Part shown: positions 24,843 to 31,329 of the stretch, piece after piece | Numbering within the stretch: the first letter of the stretch is position 1 | Layout of the letters: every line of letters starts with the position of its first letter | Source of the DNA: Stutzerimonas stutzeri | GTDB lineage: Bacteria; Pseudomonadota; Gammaproteobacteria; Pseudomonadales; Pseudomonadaceae | Reading direction: 5' to 3' | NCBI RefSeq assembly: GCF_038561965.1 | Contig: NZ_CP139348.1 | Span: 1,178,001 to 1,242,000 of the forward strand | DNA: 64,000 nt | Notes under the pieces: generated by a model | What the model saw: only the letters and a program-made list of their open reading frames with translations | Database searches by the model: none | What the model was told of the DNA's origin: nothing | Program-made: the position numbers and the translations under genes

Positions 24843-26274
24843 AGGAAGTGACCCTCGTTTCATACGCCGGCGCTTGTTGTTCGTGGAAGCATTTGCGCAG
24901 CAGATTCTGGGCGACCAGCAGGCGGTATTCGCGGCTGGCACGGAAGTCGGTGAGCGGCGTGAAGTCCTTTCCCAGCGCTTCGCAGGCGCGCTCGATGGTG
25001 TCGGCATTGAACGGCGCGCCGATCAGCGCGCGCTCGCAGGCCACCGCGCGTTTCGGAATGGCGGCCATGCCGCCGAAGGCGACGCGGGCATCGTCGATCA
25101 GCCCATTTTCGAGCTTCAGGTCGAACGCGGCGCAGACCGCGGAGATGTCATCGTCCAGACGCTTGGACACCTTGTAGGCGCGGAACACCCGGTTGGCCTG
25201 GGCGCGCGGCACGATAATCTTCTCGATGAACTCGCCTTGTTCGCGGGCGGTGACCTTGTAGTCGATGAAGTAATCCTGCAGCAGCAACGTCCGGCTGTTG
25301 CTGCCCTTGCGCAGGACCACTTGAGCGCCTAGAGCGATCAATAGCGGCGGCGAATCGCCGATGGGCGAGGCATTGCCGATGTTGCCACCCAGGGTGCCCT
25401 GGTTGCGGATCTGCAGGGAGGCGAAGCGATGCAGCAGTTCGCCAAAGTCCGGGTATTCCTGCGCCAGCGCCTCGTAGCAATCGGTCAGCGGGGTGGCCGC
25501 GCCGATCTCGATACTGCTGTCGGTGATTTCGACCTTCTTCATCTCGGCGATGTGGCCAACGTAGATCATCACCGGCAGCTCGCGGTGGAACTGGGTGACT
25601 TCCAGCGCGAGGTCGGTGCCACCGGCGAGCAGGCGGGCATCGGGGTTGGCGCTGTAAATGTCGGCCAGGTCGCCCACGGTCAGTGGCGACAGGCAGCGCT
25701 TGTCACCGCTGTTCAGCTCGGCGGTTTCGCGCGGTTCGATGGCTTTCAGCTGAGCGATGGTGTCGGCTTCGCGGGCGTCGAACTGATCCGGCTGCTTGCC
25801 GCAGCAGGCCTGCTCGGCCGCTTCCAGTATCGGGCGGTAGCCGGTGCAGCGGCAGAGGTTGCCAGCCAGTGCTTCGTGGGTGTCGGCCTTGTCGTAACCG
25901 TCTGCCGACTTCTGCAAAGCGAACAGACTCATGACGAAGCCTGGTGTGCAGAACCCGCACTGCGAGCCGTGGCAGTCGACCATGGCTTGCTGAACGCTGT
26001 GCAGCTGGCCCTGATGCTTGAGGTCTTCCACAGTAATCAGCTGCTTGCCGTGCAGGGCGGAGACGAAGGTCAGGCAAGAGTTGAGGGTGCGGTAGCGCAG
26101 GCGGTCGCCCACCAGCTCGCCGACTGCGACGGTGCACGCGCCGCAGTCGCCGGAGGCGCAGCCTTCCTTGGTGCCCGTTTTGCCGCGGTGCTCGCGCAGG
26201 TACTGCAGCACCGTGGTGTTGGGGTCGAGAGCCTGCTCATTGCGCAACTCACGATTGAGGAGAAACTGGATCAC
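24835..26274 (-). CDS. xdhA: Xanthine dehydrogenase small subunit (2Fe-2S and FAD)
   Basis: The electron-transfer subunit, 479 residues. The N-terminal ferredoxin-type cluster has CASGDCGAC; the second 2Fe-2S domain has CGFCTPGFVM and CRCTGYRP. The FAD domain from about residue 190 shows LAGGTDLALEV and QGTLGGNIGNASPIGD. The start is a GTG giving (M)IQFLLNRELRNEQALD, the usual Pseudomonas N-terminus, with GGAGG seven bases upstream; a longer in-frame ATG at 26337 would place the operator boxes inside the gene. Two RutR-like boxes lie 48-86 bases upstream, where a promoter is expected. First gene of xdhAB. Confidence 0.95.
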   Translation of the reverse strand: MIQFLLNRELRNEQALDPNTTVLQYLREHRGKTGTKEGCASGDCGACTVAVGELVGDRLRYRTLNSCLTFVSALHGKQLITVEDLKHQGQLHSVQQAMVDCHGSQCGFCTPGFVMSLFALQKSADGYDKADTHEALAGNLCRCTGYRPILEAAEQACCGKQPDQFDAREADTIAQLKAIEPRETAELNSGDKRCLSPLTVGDLADIYSANPDARLLAGGTDLALEVTQFHRELPVMIYVGHIAEMKKVEITDSSIEIGAATPLTDCYEALAQEYPDFGELLHRFASLQIRNQGTLGGNIGNASPIGDSPPLLIALGAQVVLRKGSNSRTLLLQDYFIDYKVTAREQGEFIEKIIVPRAQANRVFRAYKVSKRLDDDISAVCAAFDLKLENGLIDDARVAFGGMAAIPKRAVACERALIGAPFNADTIERACEALGKDFTPLTDFRASREYRLLVAQNLLRKCFHEQQAPAYETRVTSYA

Positions 26275-26321
26275 GGCGATGCCTCCGACTGTTGTTGTTC
26301 TGACGCGCAAACTATCGCTAT

Positions 26322-26337
26322 CTGACTTTTCGGTCAA
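26322..26337. promoter_or_regulatory. RutR-like palindrome upstream of xdhA (copy 2)
   Basis: Read on the minus strand it is TTGACCGAAAAGTCAG, one base different from the copy at 15680. It lies 48 bases upstream of the xdhA GTG, overlapping the expected promoter. Confidence 0.62.
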
Positions 26338-26344
26338 CTAATTC

Positions 26345-26360
26345 CTGACTCAAAAGTCAA
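26345..26360. promoter_or_regulatory. RutR-like palindrome upstream of xdhA (copy 3)
   Basis: On the minus strand TTGACTTTTGAGTCAG, a perfect TTGACT-N4-AGTCAG variant. It starts 23 bases from copy 2, about two helix turns, so two dimers could bind the same face of the DNA. Confidence 0.58.
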
Positions 26361-26436
26361 TGCGTCAGACGAGCGCAGCTCGGACGAGTGGCTCGATGGC
26401 CATCGCCCGGGTTTTCCTACTGCAATTAAAGTCCGC

Positions 26437-27411
26437 TCAGGCCGATTCGGCCTCGCCCTGCCGTCGGTAGGCGTAGGTCTCGGCAAAGCGCGAGAGCATG
26501 TACCGGCTGCAAGTGGTGCTGGGATATTTCGGTGGGTTGTCATCGCTGTAGCAGCCGGGCAGGCAGCTGATTTCGGTGTCCGGGTGCGGCTCGGCGAAGA
26601 AGGGCATGGAATAGCGGTCCAGGCCCAGCGGGCTGACCACGCGATGCGGCGTCGACTTGTAACGGTCGTTGCTCCAGCGCGCCATCATGTCGCCGATGTT
26701 GACCACGTAGGTGCCTTCGATGGGCGGCGCGTCGATCCACTCGCCCTTGACGTTCTGCACCTGCAGACCGCCGGCCTGATCCTGATAGAGCAGAGTGACG
26801 CAGCCGTAGTCGGTGTGCGCGCCGGCCCCCTGCTGCTCGGCGCTGGTGGCCGTCTGCCGGGGCGGGTAGTGGATCATGCGGAACACGCTGATGGGCTCGA
26901 CGAAGCGCTTGTCGAAAAAGTCCCGCTCGATGCCCAGCGCCAGGGTGATGGCACGCAGCAGGGTGCAGGCCAGGTCCTGCATGTCGCGGTAGTGGCCCTC
27001 CATCAGGTCGGTCCAGCTTTCGAGCTGAAGCGGATGACGGTTGGGCCCACGCAGCGGTTTTTCGGCCAGTACGTCCGGGTGGTCGGCACTCATGTGGAAA
27101 CCCATGTCGAAGGTTTCCTTCAGGTCGCACGGCTGGCTCGGGTCCAGCTGCTCGGTGGCGACAGCACCGTAGCCGCGGTGATGGCTGCTCTGGGTGATAT
27201 CGATCTTCAGCTTTTCGTCGGCGGGTAAGGCAAAGAAGCGCTGGGCGTGTTCGGTCAACGTAGCGATGCGCTCGGTGCTGATCGGATGGCCCTTTATATA
27301 AAAGAAGCCCCACTCGCGGCAGGCGCGGTCGATTGCCTTGGCAACCGCCAGGTGGCCGGCTTCGTCGGTGTTATAGAGCGGGGAAATATCGATGATGGGC
27401 AGTGCATTCAT
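26437..27411 (-). CDS. 2-oxoglutarate/Fe(II)-dependent oxygenase of the isopenicillin N synthase family
   Basis: A soluble oxygenase of 324 residues with the DIOX_N and 2OG-Fe(II) domains. It begins NALPIIDISPLYNTDEAGH; the C-terminal jelly roll contains the iron ligands His and Asp in AGAHTDYGCVTLL and a distal His followed by the 2OG-type Arg region in TPHRVVSPLGLDRYSMPFF. Its substrate cannot be told from sequence. It lies 139 bases downstream of a BMP-family binding protein and near an 8-oxoguanine deaminase on the same strand, with xdhA next. That context suggests oxidation or dealkylation of a purine derivative, which is inference only. The start at 27411 is where family N-termini begin. 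Confidence 0.82.
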   Translation of the reverse strand: MNALPIIDISPLYNTDEAGHLAVAKAIDRACREWGFFYIKGHPISTERIATLTEHAQRFFALPADEKLKIDITQSSHHRGYGAVATEQLDPSQPCDLKETFDMGFHMSADHPDVLAEKPLRGPNRHPLQLESWTDLMEGHYRDMQDLACTLLRAITLALGIERDFFDKRFVEPISVFRMIHYPPRQTATSAEQQGAGAHTDYGCVTLLYQDQAGGLQVQNVKGEWIDAPPIEGTYVVNIGDMMARWSNDRYKSTPHRVVSPLGLDRYSMPFFAEPHPDTEISCLPGCYSDDNPPKYPSTTCSRYMLSRFAETYAYRRQGEAESA

Positions 27412-27550
27412 GGCTGACTCCGGTACGGCGCCGCCGGTCTTCTCGTACCGGCGGCTTTCGAGGGCTATGCCCCCTGCGTGCGGTTCGCCTGGTGGCGGGA
27501 CAGCACGCAGATTCCGCAATGCGCCGGCATCAGGCCAGCGCAGGTAACGC

Positions 27551-28642
27551 TTACTTCGGCATTTCGGCCTTGAGGCCTTCGACGTAGTAGTTCATCGAGG
27601 CGAGGTCCTTGATGCTGGCGGTCTCGCCTTCGGCGATGCGGACTTCGCCAGCCTGGTCCTTGATCGGGCCGGTGAACGGATGGAATTCCCCGCTCTTGAT
27701 GCTGGCGATGATTGCTTCGGCTTCGGCTTTCACGTCGGCAGGTACCAGGTCGCTGATTGGCAGGCTGATGCTGTCTTCGGCCAGGCCGCCCCAGAAATCC
27801 TCGGACTTCCAGTTGCCGGCCATTACTGCTTCGGCGGATTTGGCGTAATGCGGACCCCAGTCGTTGACGATGGAGGTCAGTACGGCCTTGGGCCCGAAGT
27901 GCTGCATGTCAGAGGCATAGCCGACGGAATAGGCGCCACGGCGCTCGGCGGCCTGGATCGGCGCCGGGCTGTCGGTGTGCTGGAAGACTACGTCAACGCC
28001 CTGATCGATCAGTGCGTTGGCGGCATCGGCTTCCTTGCCCGGATCGAACCAGGTGTTGACCCACACCACCTTGATCTCGGTGCCGGGATTGTATTTGTCC
28101 AGCGCCAGCTGGATGGCGTTGATGTCGCGGATCACTTCCGGAATCGGGAAGGAGGCGATGTAGCCGACCTTTTTGCTCTTGGTCATCTTCGCCGCAAGGA
28201 AGCCGCCGACGTAGCGGCCTTCATAGGAGCGGGTCAGATAGGTGCCGACGTTCTTCGCCTGCTTGTAGCCGGTAGCGTGTTCGAAGGTGACCTTGGGGAA
28301 TTGCTTGGCGACCTTCAACGTCGGGTTCATGTAACCGAAGGAGGTGGTGAAAATCAGGTCGTAATCGCTCTTGGCCATGTTGCGGATCACCCGCTCGGCA
28401 TCGGCGCCTTCTGGCACGTTCTCGACGAAGCTGGTCTTCACCTTGTCGCCGAGTTTTTCTTCCATGTACTTGCGGCCCTGCTCGTGCTGGTAGGTCCAGC
28501 CGTGGTCACCGATCGGGCCGATGTAGACGAAGCCGACCTTCAGCGGATCGGCGGCCGAAGCGGCAGCGGTGGTGAGGGCGGCACTGAAGCCGATCGCTGC
28601 GGCGAGAGTGCGCAGCAGGGTTTTCCGTGGGTTGTTCTGCAT
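27551..28642 (-). CDS. BMP-family (purine nucleoside-type) ABC transporter binding protein
   Basis: A periplasmic binding protein of 363 residues in the Bmp/Med/PnrA family, whose known members bind purine nucleosides or related ligands. It has a signal peptide (RTLAAAIGFSAALTTAAASA, cleavage before ADPLKVGFVY) and the family segments IGPIGDHGWTYQHEQGR, IIFTTSFGYMNP-like, VGYIASFPIPEVIRDINA and FQHTDSPAPIQAAE. No ATPase or permease genes for a matching importer are in the window, which is odd because such genes are normally adjacent. The ATG at 28642 is chosen for the signal peptide and a GGAG upstream. An imperfect inverted repeat lies at 28695. Confidence 0.88.
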   Translation of the reverse strand: MQNNPRKTLLRTLAAAIGFSAALTTAAASAADPLKVGFVYIGPIGDHGWTYQHEQGRKYMEEKLGDKVKTSFVENVPEGADAERVIRNMAKSDYDLIFTTSFGYMNPTLKVAKQFPKVTFEHATGYKQAKNVGTYLTRSYEGRYVGGFLAAKMTKSKKVGYIASFPIPEVIRDINAIQLALDKYNPGTEIKVVWVNTWFDPGKEADAANALIDQGVDVVFQHTDSPAPIQAAERRGAYSVGYASDMQHFGPKAVLTSIVNDWGPHYAKSAEAVMAGNWKSEDFWGGLAEDSISLPISDLVPADVKAEAEAIIASIKSGEFHPFTGPIKDQAGEVRIAEGETASIKDLASMNYYVEGLKAEMPK

Positions 28643-28694
28643 GGCGGGTGACGCTCCTGTTTGTCTAGCTACAGAGCCTGTGTTGGCTGATAGC

Positions 28695-28715
28695 TGGTTA
28701 GCAAAAAGCTGACCA
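28695..28715. promoter_or_regulatory. Inverted repeat in the leader of the BMP gene
   Basis: TGGTTAGC-AAAAA-GCTGACCA is an 8-bp inverted repeat with one mismatch, 53-73 bases upstream of the BMP start. It may be an operator or an RNA hairpin (loop of five U on the transcript). I cannot assign a known class. Confidence 0.35.
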
Positions 28716-28844
28716 ACTGGACAGATACCTGCGTGACGCCGGCATGCGGCGCCTGAGCTTCGCCGATTGCGGCTGGTAGAGGCTTGCGCTGGTGCGCCAG
28801 TAATCCATGGCGCCCAGCTTTGGTGCAAGCGTTGTGCGTAGCGA

Positions 28845-30200
28845 TCAGCCGTTGACCAGCTGTCGCGCCGCTTGTTGGTGATCGGCAATCAGCCCCTGCA
28901 CGTCGAGGCCTTCGATCTGACCGTCGACGACACGCCATTTGCCGCCGATCATCACCCGGTCAGCACGATCGGCGGCGCACAGCAGTAACGCAGCAATGGG
29001 GTCGTGACTGCCGGAAAAGCGCAGTTCGTCGAGCTTGAACATTGCCAGGTCCGCCTGCTTGCCCACTGCCAGCTCGCCGATGTCGTTACGCCCGAGCAGG
29101 TGCGCCGACCCCCGGGTCGCCCAGCCGAGCACCTTCTGCGGGGTGATCTTCTCGGCGCCGTAGCGCAGGCGCTGGATAAACAATGCCTGGCGCGCTTCGA
29201 GCATCATATTGGAGGCATCGTTTGAGGCGGAGCCGTCGACCCCCAGGCCGATAGTGGCGCCTTTTTCCTCGAGTTCGAGGGTGTGGCAGATGCCGGAGGC
29301 CAGGCGCATGTTGGAGCTTGGGCAATGGCAGATGCCCACACCGGCTGCACCCAGGCGGTGAATTTCCACCTGGTTGAAATGGATGCCATGGGCCAGCCAG
29401 GTGCGTGGGCCGAGCCAGCCGACGCTCTGCAGGTAGTCCACGGTGCGCATGCCGAAGCGCTTCGCGCAGAACTCCTGCTCGTCCAGTGTCTCGGCCAGAT
29501 GCGTATGCAGGCGTACGTCGCGCGCTTCGGCTATCTCCGCACAGGCACGCATGATGTCCGTGGTGACCGAGAACGGCGAGCACGGCGCCAGGGCGATCTG
29601 GATCTGCGCGCCATCGCCGCGCTCGTGGTAGCGCTCGATCAGCCGCTCGCTATCGGCAAGAATCGTCTCGGCGTCCTGCACCACGCTCTTGCAGGGCAGG
29701 CCGCCGTTCTCCTTGGACAGGTTCATCGAACCGCGGGTGAGCATGGCGCGCATACCTAGCTCGCGCACGACCTCGATCTGGATATCAATCGCTTCTTCCA
29801 GACCACCGGGGAACAGGTAATGGTGATCCGCCGCCGTGGTGCAGCCGGACAGCAGCAGCTCGGCCAGCGCCACCTTGCTTGCCAGCTGCAGTGCCTGTGG
29901 TGTCAGCCGCGCCCAGACCGGATAAAGGGTCAGTAGCCAGTTGAACAACGGCTCGTTGACCACCGGTCCCCAGGCGCGGGTGAGCGTTTGATAGAAGTGG
30001 TGATGGGTGTTGACCAGCCCCGGCAGTACCACATGTTCACGGGCGTCGAAGGTTTCGTCGACAGGCTGCGCGGGCGATGCGCCAGCAGCAAGCATTTCGG
30101 TGATGACACCGTCTTCGATCACTAGCCCGCCAGGGGCACGGTGGTCGTTGGCCGTGAACAGGGCGAGGGGATTCTTGATCCAGATGCGATGAGCAGCCAT
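28845..30200 (-). CDS. 8-oxoguanine deaminase
   Basis: A zinc amidohydrolase of 451 residues in the group of P. aeruginosa Pa0142, established to deaminate 8-oxoguanine to urate. Motifs are in order: PGLVNTHHHFYQTLTR (metal His pair, about 59-74), SGCTTAADHHYLFPGG, LHTHLAETLDEQEF, WLAHGIHFNQVE, CHCPSSNMRLASGIC and GLGVDGSASNDASNMM. These differ from GuaD at 19752 and match the 8-oxoguanine branch. A CAGGAG lies before the ATG. Its product urate is the PuuD substrate, so it joins the main pathway below xanthine dehydrogenase. The BMP gene follows after 202 bases. Confidence 0.87.
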   Translation of the reverse strand: MAAHRIWIKNPLALFTANDHRAPGGLVIEDGVITEMLAAGASPAQPVDETFDAREHVVLPGLVNTHHHFYQTLTRAWGPVVNEPLFNWLLTLYPVWARLTPQALQLASKVALAELLLSGCTTAADHHYLFPGGLEEAIDIQIEVVRELGMRAMLTRGSMNLSKENGGLPCKSVVQDAETILADSERLIERYHERGDGAQIQIALAPCSPFSVTTDIMRACAEIAEARDVRLHTHLAETLDEQEFCAKRFGMRTVDYLQSVGWLGPRTWLAHGIHFNQVEIHRLGAAGVGICHCPSSNMRLASGICHTLELEEKGATIGLGVDGSASNDASNMMLEARQALFIQRLRYGAEKITPQKVLGWATRGSAHLLGRNDIGELAVGKQADLAMFKLDELRFSGSHDPIAALLLCAADRADRVMIGGKWRVVDGQIEGLDVQGLIADHQQAARQLVNG

Positions 30201-30329
30201 GGCTGGCTTTCTCCTGAATGGTTGAGTTCAGAGTAGCCAGCTCAGTTATGCCCTGTCTGCTGATCCAGGGGGCGGAGGCGTGGATGCCTCTGCCGAGAGG
30301 GAAAGATAAAGGGTTGCAATGGGTTTGTC

Positions 30330-30425
30330 ACAGAGGGTTTGGCTCGACCTCATTAGCGGGCGCGGCTTGACCGCGAATGGATCTGGCAGCGAGGTTGTCT
30401 TTTCGCGGCCAAGCTTCTCCTACGG
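30330..30425. repeat. Dispersed repeat remnant upstream of the 8-oxoguanine deaminase
   Basis: GCGGCTTGACCGCGAA and, inverted further on, TTCGCGGCCAAGC form the arms of a spaced inverted repeat of the CGGCCTTGGCCGCGA type, ending in CTTCTCCTACGG. The 240-base gap 30201-30440 shows no gene. Confidence 0.5.
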
Positions 30426-30440
30426 CGATTCTCGCATCCC

Positions 30441-31121
30441 TCACCAGGGCAACGGATCACCTTGGAAATCCAAATACCGATGCCCACCCTGCCCGATGGC
30501 ACGGGTAACCTGCTCGACCATACCCCGGGTACTGGTCTCGACATCCAACGGCGCCTGGTCGCCGCCCATGTCGGTTTTTACCCAGCCGGGATGCATCGAC
30601 AGCACGGTCAGCTTGGTCTCGCCGAGCCCGGCGACGAAGGTGCGGGTCATGTGATTCAGCGCGGCCTTGCTCGCGCCATACAGGTCCATGCCCATGCCCG
30701 GGCCGGTCTCGACGCTGCCGAGAATCGAACTCATGAACACCACCACGCCCCGTTCGGCATCCACCAGCGGCAGCAGCCGCTCGGCCAGGCGCACTGGTGC
30801 GACCGCATTGGTGAAGAACAGCTGGCCAACTTCCGCTTGAGTGGCTTGCGTGGCCGGTTTGTCCTGTGGCCCGGCAACGCCGGCGTTGACGTACAACACG
30901 TCGAGCCGGGTGCCGGCCAGGCGTGTGGCCAGCTGGTCTACGCTGCCCGCATCGTCCATATCCAGCGTCTCGACGCGTAGTTGCGGTATCTGGCGAAGCG
31001 TTTCTGCATGCTGCGGGTTGCGCACCGTGGCGATCACCTGCCAGCCTGCGCTGGAAAACTGCTTGGCCAGGCCGAGGCCCAGGCCGCGGGAAGCGCCGAT
31101 GATGAGTACGGTTTTTTGCAT
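30441..31121 (-). CDS. Short-chain dehydrogenase/reductase
   Basis: A classical Rossmann-fold SDR of 226 residues. The nucleotide motif is GASRGLGLGLA near residues 9-19, followed by an NAG-type motif (YVNAGVAG), the catalytic Ser region MSSILGS, and the active-site YGASKAAL. The shape resembles short CsgA/sniffer-like SDRs. The substrate is unknown and no neighbour gives a clear hint. It is read divergently from the P-type ATPase gene with a 208-base gap. Confidence 0.85.
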   Translation of the reverse strand: MQKTVLIIGASRGLGLGLAKQFSSAGWQVIATVRNPQHAETLRQIPQLRVETLDMDDAGSVDQLATRLAGTRLDVLYVNAGVAGPQDKPATQATQAEVGQLFFTNAVAPVRLAERLLPLVDAERGVVVFMSSILGSVETGPGMGMDLYGASKAALNHMTRTFVAGLGETKLTVLSMHPGWVKTDMGGDQAPLDVETSTRGMVEQVTRAIGQGGHRYLDFQGDPLPW

Positions 31122-31329
31122 GGGTGCGTCCTCGGTAGATCATGACTGACGGGCAAGAATAGCGCGGCAGTGGACTTTGCGGGTCGCCTCGGCGGCGTGC
31201 GGCATTTGACCGCTGCATGAGTGTTGCAAGCCGTTTCCCTACGATGGCATAGAAGGCTCTATTTCGGCTCTTATGGGCTAGCTCTGCCGGTGCGGCTGGT
31301 AGCACCGAATCAATGATCAGGGGGATCCA

